Virus record (IMG/VR): IMGVR_UViG_3300022924_000015
Location: 1 to 35,855 of that record
Source of the DNA: a virus
Direction: 5' to 3' (one strand)
DNA length: 35,855 nt
Each line of letters starts with the position of its first letter. Within the stretch, counting starts at the first letter, position 1. This document shows positions 18,605-24,886 of the stretch, piece by piece. Both the position numbers and the translations under genes were made by a program. The notes under the pieces are model-generated. The model did not search any database and had not been told where the DNA came from. It worked only from the letters and a program-made list of their open reading frames with translations.

Positions 18605-19468
18605 ATGGTTCTCATTACAGACAAGTTCCACAAAGCGAGTAACGGTACACGAGCAGAAGCTACAACGCTAACAGCCCAAAAAGCATTGGCTGCTTCTTCA
18701 ATAACTGTCGCTGCACTCAACGGTTGGGCTACCGACACACCTGTAGACTTCCAGCTTTATAACACGGACACAAGTAATAACATCATCCCTGGCTCACAGT
18801 CTGATTGGACTGGTATCGTTTCAGGTACTACCATTACACAGCTAGTTCTTACTGGTGGTTCAGACGATATTTATCCTATTGGTGCTATTGTTGTTTGTCT
18901 ACCTACTGCTAACTGGGCTGATTCACTTATGGAAGGTGTGTTAACATCTCTTGATCAAGACGGAACACTAAAAGCTGGTGCGGTTGATAACGCGGCTGTA
19001 TTAGGTTCTGACGTAGTTACAACCTCTAAGATCTTAAATGCAAACGTAACAACTGCAAAGATCGCAGACGCAGCAATTACTTCTGCTAAGATTGACTTTA
19101 CAAGTGTTGGACAACTCACTTCATGGGTGCCGACTCTCACTGGATTCTCGGCGAACCCTACAGGTCTTTATTACTACTCAAAAATTGGAAACCAGGTAAC
19201 TCTTTACATTTCACACACAACTAACGGTACCAGCAACTCTGGCGTATTCACAGTTACGCTACCGTTTGCGTCTGCCAACGTAACGGCGGGTATGCAATGG
19301 GAGACAACTAGCCAGGTAGTAGACAATGGATCGTCTATGATTGGTGTTGCAATCGTGAGCAACAACTCGGGTGTACTTAGCTTTTTCAGAGATGCGGCAG
19401 GCACTGCTTTTACTGCTTCTGGGTCTAAGCGTACACTTGGTATGCAAATAACGTACACATCAGTATAG
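18605..19468 (+). CDS. Receptor-binding tail protein, 287 aa
   Basis: Three parts: an N-terminal module (about 1-110) beginning LITDKFHKASNGTRAEA, a short linker of repeated N/A-AKI turns (VTTSKILNANVTTAKIADAA, about 140-165) typical of trimeric fibre shafts, and a C-terminal domain (about 170-287) duplicated from, or shared with, the 160-aa protein at 8949-9431. It probably binds the host surface at the tail tip. AAAAGGA lies before the ATG. Confidence 0.75.
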   Translation: MVLITDKFHKASNGTRAEATTLTAQKALAASSITVAALNGWATDTPVDFQLYNTDTSNNIIPGSQSDWTGIVSGTTITQLVLTGGSDDIYPIGAIVVCLPTANWADSLMEGVLTSLDQDGTLKAGAVDNAAVLGSDVVTTSKILNANVTTAKIADAAITSAKIDFTSVGQLTSWVPTLTGFSANPTGLYYYSKIGNQVTLYISHTTNGTSNSGVFTVTLPFASANVTAGMQWETTSQVVDNGSSMIGVAIVSNNSGVLSFFRDAAGTAFTASGSKRTLGMQITYTSV

Positions 19469-19490
19469 AATTAATTAGAAGGAGATTATT

Positions 19491-19838
19491 ATGGCATCTG
19501 ACGGCGGAAGTGCAAGTTTACCATCTGGTACTGGTTCAAAATCTATTAATATGGGTGTCAGTATGACTGGCATGACTTGGTGTAGAGTTACGCTCAAGAG
19601 TCCTTTATACAAGGATTTTATAGGATACTCATACGGTACAGGTGCTTATCAAAATAGTTACCCAGCTCCAAATGAGGCTTTAAATACGACTAAGTTCTTT
19701 AGGATTAAAGACACTTCAGGAACAATTGTTTATGAAGGTACGCATACAGGTTTTAGTGGTAATAACTTGGTATTCAACATCACAACTAACACAATCTCAC
19801 CTTCAATGCCTGCCGCCTTTTTTGAATGGGGCAACTAG
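19491..19838 (+). CDS. Hypothetical tail-tip protein, 115 aa
   Basis: Beta-rich, with aromatic residues (LYKDFIGYSYGTGAYQNSY, FFRIKDTSGTIVYEGTHTGF). AGAAGGAG precedes the ATG. It lies between the receptor-binding gene and the membrane-protein group. No family is recognised; a virion surface role is likely from context. Confidence 0.65.
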   Translation: MASDGGSASLPSGTGSKSINMGVSMTGMTWCRVTLKSPLYKDFIGYSYGTGAYQNSYPAPNEALNTTKFFRIKDTSGTIVYEGTHTGFSGNNLVFNITTNTISPSMPAAFFEWGN

Positions 19839-19840
19839 AA

Positions 19841-20275
19841 ATGAAGAACAAGATCCTTATAGCACTTATAGGGTTTCTTGTTCTTTTAAATGTTGTATCA
19901 CTACTTAACAATATTCATACTAATGATTCAATTGCGTCTATACAAAACAAGATACAGTCTATTCCAAAAGAGCCTATCGTATATATAGGAAAAGATGGTC
20001 GCACACCTGTTAAGGGTATTGATTACCGTGATGGCGATAATGGTAAGGCTGGTATTAATTCTATTAGCTTTATTACTACACAAACTGTCATTAAGGAAGT
20101 CCCGCTCATGGGTACACCTGGTAAAGATGGCGTTAATGGTGAAAATGCACCAACTCAAGAGATTCAAGTAAACCCCGATACTTACGATATAGAGACAAAG
20201 CTATCGAATTTACGCGGATGGAATCTATTGGTTAAGTGTTCTGAATATCGCCTGGAGTGTCCAAGTGGCAATTAG
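19841..20275 (+). CDS. Membrane-anchored protein with collagen-like stretches, 144 aa
   Basis: The ATG at 19841 is taken over an in-frame ATG at 19826 that would overlap the previous gene. An N-terminal hydrophobic anchor (ILIALIGFLVLLNVVSLL, about residues 4-22) is followed by Gly-X-Y-like turns: GKDGRTPVKGIDYRDGDNG and GTPGKDGVNGENAP. The C-terminus has two Cys residues (KCSEYRLECPSG). It would sit in the host membrane with a rigid outer segment, or be a tail component. Its job is unknown. Confidence 0.7.
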   Translation: MKNKILIALIGFLVLLNVVSLLNNIHTNDSIASIQNKIQSIPKEPIVYIGKDGRTPVKGIDYRDGDNGKAGINSISFITTQTVIKEVPLMGTPGKDGVNGENAPTQEIQVNPDTYDIETKLSNLRGWNLLVKCSEYRLECPSGN

Positions 20276-20660
20276 CGATAAAGATTTCCGCGACCTTAGA
20301 GATAAGGTTAATTCTGTCTCACAGACACAGGACTCTATTGTTATTCCAGCGCTTGATGAGATTAAGACCAGCATTGGTAAGCTTGCCTTTGTATCACAAA
20401 AAGATCACGATAGAGATATGAGAGATATACGCAAAGAAATTCTTTCAGCCGTAGAAGACCTAAAAACTGAATTTCAGCCAACTATTGACCAGGCAAAGAT
20501 TGACTCTGTTCTTGTTAATAAGGGCGGCGTTAAAGCTACAAATGCAGTATTTGGTAAGGTCGGAGGTATCATAGCCTTTGCTCTTGCAATTGGTATTCTC
20601 ATAGCAATAGTAATGGGAGTCTTTACTCTTTACCCAGCCATTAAGGGGACTGTACAATGA
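20265..20660 (+). CDS. Helical protein with C-terminal membrane segment, 131 aa
   Basis: GTG start overlapping the end of the preceding gene by 11 bases, with TGGAG upstream. Residues 1-80 form charged helices (KDHDRDMRDIRKEILSAVED); one hydrophobic segment near the C-terminus (about 100-122, GGIIAFALAIGILIAIVMGV). The layout is like some holin-associated or entry proteins with a cytoplasmic coiled coil. It is coupled to the next gene by ATGA. Confidence 0.7.
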   Translation: MAISDKDFRDLRDKVNSVSQTQDSIVIPALDEIKTSIGKLAFVSQKDHDRDMRDIRKEILSAVEDLKTEFQPTIDQAKIDSVLVNKGGVKATNAVFGKVGGIIAFALAIGILIAIVMGVFTLYPAIKGTVQ

Positions 20661-21367
20661 AAATTCTAAGAAATATATCTGAATTTGTAACGAAGCACAT
20701 CACCTCTGTAATTGGTGCAGTGTTTATATTCTCGGTCACTGCAGTATTGTTCTTTAATCTCTTCCCTTTTAACGTTGCTGAGTTTAAGAATATTCAAGTT
20801 AAAAGCGACACAAGTGTAGGAGGAATATTAGAATACACAAATGAATACTGCCAAAATGTACAAAAAGGAACTGATCGTACTCTACGAAGGTTCCTCGTTC
20901 CTAAAGACTCGACACTAGTCAATCCTATTGAATTATCTTCAAGTCCCGAAGATGAAACCTTGCAAGGCGCTGGTTGCCGTACATCTGTTCCAATTAAGAT
21001 TCCTGTAAATGTGAATATCCCAGCGGGTGAATATAAGCTACGCGTTAAAGCCTGTTACGATGTATTCCTACGAGTAAGGTGTATCCCCGTACAAGGTGAG
21101 TCTGATTACTTCAAAATATCCAAATTGAACGTCGAAGACCAATTGAGCATACTTAATCAGAAAATAGACGAAGTAAACGAACAGCTTAAACAAAAACCCT
21201 ACACTCCCGTTGCGAATACAATGAACATGACAATACCTCAAGTAATAACCCCACCATTCTCTGAACCCCAAATTCCTACACCACAGCAACCAACCACGTC
21301 AACGCCTGTCGAACCTCCAGAAACTTGCACAATTAACCTACTAGGCATTAAACTGCTTTGTAGATAG
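20657..21367 (+). CDS. Membrane-anchored exported protein, 236 aa
   Basis: Single N-terminal hydrophobic segment (about 17-38, SVIGAVFIFSVTAVLFFNLF), then an Ig-like beta region with four Cys (CQN, AGCRT, ACYD, RCIP), a short coiled coil (VEDQLSILNQKIDEVNEQL) and a Pro/Thr-rich tail with two more Cys. It is probably displayed on the outer face of the host membrane. In a phage this could be a superinfection-exclusion or lysis-support protein; no family is recognised. Confidence 0.7.
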   Translation: MKILRNISEFVTKHITSVIGAVFIFSVTAVLFFNLFPFNVAEFKNIQVKSDTSVGGILEYTNEYCQNVQKGTDRTLRRFLVPKDSTLVNPIELSSSPEDETLQGAGCRTSVPIKIPVNVNIPAGEYKLRVKACYDVFLRVRCIPVQGESDYFKISKLNVEDQLSILNQKIDEVNEQLKQKPYTPVANTMNMTIPQVITPPFSEPQIPTPQQPTTSTPVEPPETCTINLLGIKLLCR

Positions 21368-21374
21368 GAGCTAT

Positions 21375-22079
21375 ATGGCTATAGGACTTGACTTAGATTC
21401 ATTCGCAGCACAAACCCTTGGAGTTTCGTATGGAACGCCGCCACCTGTCATGGTGACAAACAGCGGTAAATTTATAGGTCAGTGTGTCTCTTACTGTAGG
21501 CAATACATGGAAGCTGTTCTTGGTGTTAAAAGTGAGGTCTATGGCAATGCGGTAGACTGGTGGACTAATCCCAAAGTATTAGCATTATTTGATCGTATAC
21601 CAAAGGGTCAAGAGCGTGATGGTGACATTGCAGTATGGGGAGATGACCCTGGAAGCTTCACAGGCAAAGAAGGTCACGATGGTATCTGGTACAAGGGTAA
21701 AATCCTAAACCAGAACTATAACGGCAGTCTCAAAGTTTCAATAAATGATTTCTTTCCACAAGGTTATTTAGGCGCACTAAGGTTAAAAGGAGGCAACATG
21801 CCAGATTATTTCGGTAGTAAAGAAGAGTTAGCATGGTCATACCGTGACATTTACGGGAGTGAACCATCAAAGAAGTGGATTGATGATACATGGAATGCCA
21901 AAGGTTCTTACAAAGACGTCACAGAAGGTCTAAAGAACTATGCAGCACAAACAGGTATCAACTATCCTAAATACAAAGAAGCTACGCAAAAAGAGATCGC
22001 AGACCTAAAGAAGCAAATCGAACAAGGATCTGGGGACTTTATTCCAGTCGGTGAATTATTTATAAGGAAGGACAAATAA
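21375..22079 (+). CDS. Endolysin, CHAP-type peptidoglycan hydrolase, 234 aa
   Basis: The N-terminal CHAP domain (about residues 1-135) has catalytic C37 in GQCVSYC, H101 in EGHDGIWY and N114 in ILNQN, in the order and spacing of the family. CHAP enzymes are amidases or endopeptidases that cut peptide stems or cross-bridges of peptidoglycan. The C-terminal third (about 140-234) has a short helical repeat-like segment (YRDIYGSEPSKKWIDDTWN) and may bind the wall. No signal peptide is visible, so release would depend on the holin encoded two bases downstream. AGGAG precedes the ATG. Confidence 0.9.
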   Translation: MAIGLDLDSFAAQTLGVSYGTPPPVMVTNSGKFIGQCVSYCRQYMEAVLGVKSEVYGNAVDWWTNPKVLALFDRIPKGQERDGDIAVWGDDPGSFTGKEGHDGIWYKGKILNQNYNGSLKVSINDFFPQGYLGALRLKGGNMPDYFGSKEELAWSYRDIYGSEPSKKWIDDTWNAKGSYKDVTEGLKNYAAQTGINYPKYKEATQKEIADLKKQIEQGSGDFIPVGELFIRKDK

Positions 22080-22080
22080 C

Positions 22081-22326
22081 ATGAGCGCACTTACGACTAA
22101 AACATTTTGGATTGACACAGCTGAACGTGCCATTAAGACCGCAGCACAGACTTCTCTAGCCTTATTAACTATCGACGGGGCTAACTTACTTTCTCTTACA
22201 ACAGAGGGCTTCTGGAGCGCTGTAGGGCTTGCTTCACTAATATCAGTATTAACAAGTGTTATTTCATCAGCAACAGGTAGTAGCAACAGTGCCTCACTTG
22301 TAGTTGAAACTGAAGAATTAAAATAA
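22081..22326 (+). CDS. Holin, r1t-type, 81 aa
   Basis: The start KTFWIDTAERAIKTAAQTSL and the two hydrophobic stretches (LALLTIDGANLLSL and SAVGLASLISVLTSVISSA) match the r1t-like holin family common in phages of Gram-positive hosts. It oligomerises in the cytoplasmic membrane and opens holes for the endolysin whose gene ends just before it. AAGGA lies upstream. The acidic C-terminus (VVETEELK) is shorter than in some homologues. Confidence 0.85.
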   Translation: MSALTTKTFWIDTAERAIKTAAQTSLALLTIDGANLLSLTTEGFWSAVGLASLISVLTSVISSATGSSNSASLVVETEELK

Positions 22327-22328
22327 GC

Positions 22329-22357
22329 TTGATAAACCGCTTATGCGGGTGTATTAT
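22329..22357 (+). promoter_or_regulatory. Promoter with conserved CGCTTATG spacer, probable leaderless start
   Basis: TTGATA and TATTAT are separated by 17 bases; the spacer contains CGCTTATG, as do the early promoters. The expected start is at about 22364, which is the first base of an ATG. A small CCGC/GCGG hairpin lies inside the spacer and has no T run. Confidence 0.6.
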
Positions 22358-22363
22358 TCGTTT

Positions 22364-22537
22364 ATGGAATTAATACGTACTATACCAAACCAAGAACTTG
22401 AGACTATCTTATCTCAGACAAGTGGTGGTGAGTACGTACAAGCAAGAACACTGGTTTCAGACGAGTTAGCTCGTCGAGCCAGTGTTCTTTTGTCTCTAGG
22501 CACAGCAGATATGCCCGCGTGGGACGGATTAGAATAG
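22364..22537 (+). CDS. Hypothetical protein, 57 aa, probable leaderless mRNA
   Basis: The ATG at 22364 begins MELIRTIPNQELETILSQ. An in-frame ATG at 22343 lies inside the promoter and is unlikely to be used. With a predicted transcription start at 22364 the mRNA would have no leader. The product is helical with an N-terminal PNQELE segment; no family is recognised. Confidence 0.65.
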   Translation: MELIRTIPNQELETILSQTSGGEYVQARTLVSDELARRASVLLSLGTADMPAWDGLE

Positions 22538-22538
22538 C

Positions 22539-22907
22539 GTGATAGATCATCACCATATCTTGCACACAAAAGGAGATTGGTCACGACGCGGAGAATCACT
22601 ATATCTACGTGGAACACCAAGCCTTGTGCCACGCATTGAGAGAGACGCTCACAACGAAATACATCGAGAATGTCCAAGTATACCCGTTTTGGGTTTTCAT
22701 GCGTTACAACGCGTCTCACGCACGTTTGATCCTATAGGAAATACTATGCGTGATATTGAATTACTCCAGCTAAGTATAGACAAAGGAACTAAGCATCCTA
22801 AAACACACCCAATAGAACGATCTATGGCTGAATTAACCCTACATGCAATTGACCTTCAAAAGCCATTCTTACAAGAAGCGTTGAGTGAAAGGAAGTTTGT
22901 AGCATGA
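22539..22907 (+). CDS. Conserved phage protein with His-rich N-terminus, 122 aa
   Basis: GTG start. The protein begins MIDHHHILHTKGDWSRRGES and continues with SLVPRIERDAHNEIHREC and THPIERSMAELTLHAIDLQK. From memory this pattern is found in small proteins of actinobacteriophages and related phages; its function is not known. The clustered His residues could bind a metal. Its stop overlaps the next gene (ATGA). Confidence 0.7.
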   Translation: MIDHHHILHTKGDWSRRGESLYLRGTPSLVPRIERDAHNEIHRECPSIPVLGFHALQRVSRTFDPIGNTMRDIELLQLSIDKGTKHPKTHPIERSMAELTLHAIDLQKPFLQEALSERKFVA

Positions 22908-23092
22908 GTGAGAACTATATTGAGATGAGCTTAGAACGACTTGATACACGCGGTAAAGAATTGTCTGCTGCCATACGTGGCAACTACCTCAATGAGGAGC
23001 GCAAAGCTCAGGTACAATCTGAATTAGGATTGATTGCTTTTGAATTATATATGCGACATGAAGCTGGTGAAATGGAAATAGCCAGAGTATAA
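22904..23092 (+). CDS. Hypothetical protein, 62 aa
   Basis: Helical, charged protein starting in an ATGA overlap with the preceding gene. Last gene of the short rightward operon; a terminator follows. No family is recognised. Confidence 0.7.
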   Translation: MSENYIEMSLERLDTRGKELSAAIRGNYLNEERKAQVQSELGLIAFELYMRHEAGEMEIARV

Positions 23093-23156
23093 TTAAAAAG
23101 ACCACTATGTTAAAAGTGGCTAGTTGGTAAGAACTATTGTGAGAACAAGCAAAAGA

Positions 23157-23187
23157 GAAAACCGCCTGATATGGGCGGTCTTTTGTT
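23157..23187. terminator. Bidirectional intrinsic terminator
   Basis: ACCGCC (23161-23166) pairs with GGCGGT (23174-23179). The plus strand then reads CTTTTG and the minus strand GGTTTTCTCTTTT, so it can end both the rightward operon and the leftward operon that converge here. A small CCACT/AGTGG hairpin lies upstream at 23102-23119. Confidence 0.8.
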
Positions 23188-23238
23188 TCTCTCCTGCTTT
23201 CACAGCGGTAGGTGACTTAACACCGTACCTATTTTACG

Positions 23239-23430
23239 CTAAGACCAAAGCCTTTCACCAGTAAGAAAGAACCATACACCTGCTACAAGTCCAAACAACC
23301 ATGCTAGGCTTTGGATAAGTGCGCCAATTCCACCAACCACTGGGAAGATGCTAATGAGTGCTCCAATAAGTAATACCGCTAAGAACGTAATGATACCTAC
23401 TAGAATTGACAATAATATTCGCTTAATCAT
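23239..23430 (-). CDS. Small membrane protein, 63 aa
   Basis: Two hydrophobic stretches: about residues 3-30 (RILLSILVGIITFLAVLLIG) and 38-57 (LIQSLAWLFGLVAGVWFFL), with a short basic N-terminus. AAGGAGA lies upstream on the minus strand. It is the last gene of the leftward operon. Small double-pass proteins in early regions are sometimes superinfection-exclusion factors, but nothing specific shows this. Confidence 0.7.
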   Translation of the reverse strand: MIKRILLSILVGIITFLAVLLIGALISIFPVVGGIGALIQSLAWLFGLVAGVWFFLTGERLWS

Positions 23431-23468
23431 GTTACTTTGATCTCCTTAAGTTTATATACAGTATTATA

Positions 23469-23798
23469 CTACTTCTCTAAAAGTTCTGGGTTTTCGTAGA
23501 TGTTGCCGATCACTTCAATACCTTGATCAAACAATCTTAATGCCTGTATACCTGTATTATTATTTAGAAAAAATACCCCTTGATCAAAACAAACCGTTCC
23601 CGTGATTGATTGATTACGTTTAGGCAATGACCCTGTAAAACTACCATTAACAATATCGCCCTCATAAATCTCTACATCGTTCTTGTCTTTGATACCTGTG
23701 AACTGCATGACTTCGATTCCATCACGTTGAATACTTGATACGTTTTTGAACATCAGATTCTTTTCTGTGTCCCACGCTCTAAACTTAATTTCTCTCAC
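23469..23798 (-). CDS. YopX-family protein, 109 aa
   Basis: Starts MREIKFRAWDTEKNLMF and has MQFTGIKDKNDVEIYEGDIV and VIGNIYENPELL, the hallmark motifs of the YopX family, widespread in phages of Firmicutes and other monoderms. The molecular role of this family is not settled; members are early, non-structural proteins. It overlaps the upstream 93-aa gene by one base. Confidence 0.9.
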   Translation of the reverse strand: MREIKFRAWDTEKNLMFKNVSSIQRDGIEVMQFTGIKDKNDVEIYEGDIVNGSFTGSLPKRNQSITGTVCFDQGVFFLNNNTGIQALRLFDQGIEVIGNIYENPELLEK

Positions 23799-24079
23799 TA
23801 TAAACTCCTTAATTTCTTTTCAAATATTGATACAAAGGCTTTACCAGGTGTATTTGCCTTGCGCGCACACCAATCAGCTAGCTTGTATATTTCGAAGTCG
23901 CTAAACTTCGCTATCTTATAAGTATGACCTAGTTCGTAGTTGTCATCCTTTAAACGTTCACATAAATCACTGTGAAGCTTCCTAACTCGATTATCGATAC
24001 TCGATTGTTTAATTTCATTTGCTTCTTTAGTCTCTCGATACTCGATAATCGATTCGAGGGTTACTGCTTTTTGTAACAT
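23798..24079 (-). CDS. Leftward operon first gene, 93 aa, carrying internal TCGAT repeats
   Basis: A small basic helical protein of unknown family. The C-terminal part (LADWCARKANTPGKAFVSIF) faintly recalls the tail of replication-loader or initiator proteins, which is only a suggestion. Its coding sequence contains two clusters of 7-bp NTCGATN repeats, whose period is not a multiple of three. AGGA precedes the ATG on the minus strand. It is the first gene after the small-RNA array and could be a DNA-binding regulator or replication factor. Confidence 0.65.
   Translation of the reverse strand: MLQKAVTLESIIEYRETKEANEIKQSSIDNRVRKLHSDLCERLKDDNYELGHTYKIAKFSDFEIYKLADWCARKANTPGKAFVSIFEKKLRSL
23986..24006. 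repeat. 7-bp TCGAT repeats, cluster 1
   Basis: Three head-to-tail heptamers, CTCGATT ATCGATA CTCGATT. Each has a TCGAT core. They lie in the middle of the 93-aa leftward gene. Confidence 0.75.
24034..24054. repeat. 7-bp TCGAT repeats, cluster 2
   Basis: Three heptamers CTCGATA CTCGATA ATCGATT, starting 48 bases from the start of cluster 1, again inside the 93-aa gene. They could be iterons or an operator. Confidence 0.75.
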
Positions 24080-24154
24080 CTAATAATCCTCACCATAGGT
24101 TAATAATCCGAATTGTATGTTCGTTTGGAATGACCTGCAGATCAACTAATTGTT

Positions 24155-24202
24155 TATAAAAAGAAACTCCCCATTTCGGGGAGTTAGCTATGCACTTCGT
24201 CA
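24155..24202 (-). ncRNA. Candidate small RNA U5 (about 45 nt)
   Basis: Predicted from a promoter at 24209-24237 and an intrinsic terminator in which bases 24066+100 (24166)-24172 pair with 24179-24185 (stem AACTCCC/GGGAGTT), followed on the minus strand by TTCTTTTTAT. The 5' part (TGACGAAGTGCATAGC) is complementary to the neighbouring U4 RNA. No open reading frame fits inside. Confidence 0.5.
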
Positions 24203-24208
24203 CCTCTA

Positions 24209-24237
24209 AATATACAAGAGTGTGAGCATAAATACAA
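24209..24237 (-). promoter_or_regulatory. Promoter of small RNA U5
   Basis: On the minus strand TTGTAT and TATATT are separated by 17 bases. The expected start is near 24202. The -35 begins just after the T run of the U4 terminator. Confidence 0.6.
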
Positions 24238-24307
24238 TAGAAAAGTCCCCTAGTCTGGTGTTACTAGTAGCAGGACTACGCTATTTTGACGAAGGCATAA
24301 CCTGCTG
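24238..24307 (-). ncRNA. Candidate small RNA U4 (about 70 nt)
   Basis: Starts after a good promoter (24314-24342) and ends in a hairpin with stems 24244-24248/24273-24277 and 24250-24254/24063+200 (24263)-24267, then TTTTC on the minus strand. Its 5' AGCAGG can instead pair with CCTGCT, which overlaps the terminator base, so two folds compete. The middle (TATGCCTTCGTCA) is complementary to U5. Confidence 0.5.
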
Positions 24308-24313
24308 ATACTT

Positions 24314-24342
24314 ACTATACACCGCATATCGCTAACGTTCAA
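24314..24342 (-). promoter_or_regulatory. Promoter of small RNA U4
   Basis: TTGAAC and TATAGT with a 17-base spacer on the minus strand; predicted start near 24307. It lies immediately downstream of the U3 terminator. Confidence 0.6.
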
Positions 24343-24346
24343 GTAC

Positions 24347-24440
24347 CAAATAAAATAACCCCTTATATCATTAGGGGTTATAATACGATCACTTCCCGCA
24401 CATTAAACGGTGTGATGACAGGTACACGCTTCGCGGCGAT
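24347..24440 (-). ncRNA. Candidate small RNA U3 (about 90 nt)
   Basis: Ends in a perfect 9-bp hairpin (24355-24363 with 24373-24381, ATAACCCCT/AGGGGTTAT) followed on the minus strand by TTTTATTT. An inner fold, ATCAC with GTGAT enclosing CCG/CGG, is possible. The 5' end contains CGCCGCGAAGCG, which can form a small hairpin. Confidence 0.5.
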
Positions 24441-24446
24441 TATTCT

Positions 24447-24475
24447 ATTATACACCCTAATAAAAGAAGCACCTA
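24447..24475 (-). promoter_or_regulatory. Promoter of small RNA U3
   Basis: A perfect TATAAT on the minus strand (24447-24452), but the -35 position (TAGGTG) is weak and overlaps the terminator stem of U2. It is the weakest of the five promoters. Confidence 0.4.
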
Positions 24476-24568
24476 GTTCTATGTAGAGTGGTGCTTCTAA
24501 GTTTTTGTTATGAATAGGGAGGTATTAAGTCCGCGTAAAGTGCAAGAGGCGATTATGGTAGCCTTTAT
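24457..24568 (-). ncRNA. Candidate small RNA U2 (about 110 nt)
   Basis: Ends in a 9-bp hairpin (24465-24473 with 24490-24498, AGAAGCACC/GGTGCTTCT), which has T runs on both strands and so can also stop rightward transcription. A 5' hairpin AGGC/GCCT is possible, and the unpaired middle contains ATACCTCCCTATT, which is complementary to a Shine-Dalgarno sequence. Confidence 0.5.
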
Positions 24569-24574
24569 GTTTAG

Positions 24575-24602
24575 ATAATACCACAAGCGGAATAAAAGTA
24601 AA
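24575..24602 (-). promoter_or_regulatory. Promoter of small RNA U2 with conserved spacer
   Basis: TTTACT and TATTAT with a 16-base spacer on the minus strand. The spacer contains CCGCTTGTGG just before the -10, a close copy of the TTCGCTTATGG element of the rightward early promoters and an extended -10 (TGG). The -35 overlaps the U1 terminator T run. Confidence 0.6.
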
Positions 24603-24700
24603 GAAAAAGACCCCGAAGGATCTTGTCTTACTTGAGACCAGAAAGGCATTATCAATGAAAATATATAGGTGGTTATATATTAAGAAATGTTGCCTCAAGC
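24600..24700 (-). ncRNA. Candidate small RNA U1 (about 100 nt)
   Basis: The minus strand ends in AAGATCC-TTCG-GGGTCTT (7 pairs with a UUCG tetraloop, 24607-24624) followed by TTTCTTT, a textbook terminator. Inside, AATATATA pairs with TATATATT (24659-24680) and presents an ACCACC loop, while CTTGAG near the 5' end pairs with CTCAAG before the terminator. The fold is compact, with no reading frame of note. Confidence 0.55.
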
Positions 24701-24706
24701 ACTTTT

Positions 24707-24735
24707 ACTATACCAAATATAGGAATAATATTCAA
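24707..24735 (-). promoter_or_regulatory. Promoter of small RNA U1
   Basis: TTGAAT and TATAGT with a 17-base spacer ending TGG (extended -10) on the minus strand. It is divergent from the main early rightward promoter, which starts nine bases further right. Confidence 0.65.
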
Positions 24736-24743
24736 TAAGCTAG

Positions 24744-24772
24744 TTGTATCTTCGCTTATGGTATGGTATTAT
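24744..24772 (+). promoter_or_regulatory. Main early rightward promoter
   Basis: TTGTAT and TATTAT with a 17-base spacer holding TTCGCTTATGG and an extended -10. It drives the long run of early genes starting at 24800; start near 24779. Confidence 0.7.
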
Positions 24773-24799
24773 AGAGTTAGATTAACAAGAAAGGTTATG

Positions 24800-24886
24800 A
24801 TGAAAATAAAGGTTATATTTATTAATAGCGAGTTTCCATTAGGAACTACAGACGGTCAAACTTACACGATTGTACCGAGGCAATAA
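24800..24886 (+). CDS. Leader micro-protein, 28 aa
   Basis: First reading frame after the early promoter, with GAAAGG just upstream and a TAATG overlap to the next gene. An adjacent ATG at 24797 is in frame. The product is MKIKVIFINSEFPLGTTDGQ plus 8 residues. No function is recognised; its coupling suggests it is really translated. Confidence 0.55.
   Translation: MKIKVIFINSEFPLGTTDGQTYTIVPRQ

Noticed and set aside
22335-22351. Terminator after the holin gene
   Set aside because: The small CCGC/GCGG hairpin has no T run and lies inside the spacer of a good promoter.
23986-24054. CRISPR array
   Set aside because: Repeats are only 7 bp, head to tail, with no regular spacers.
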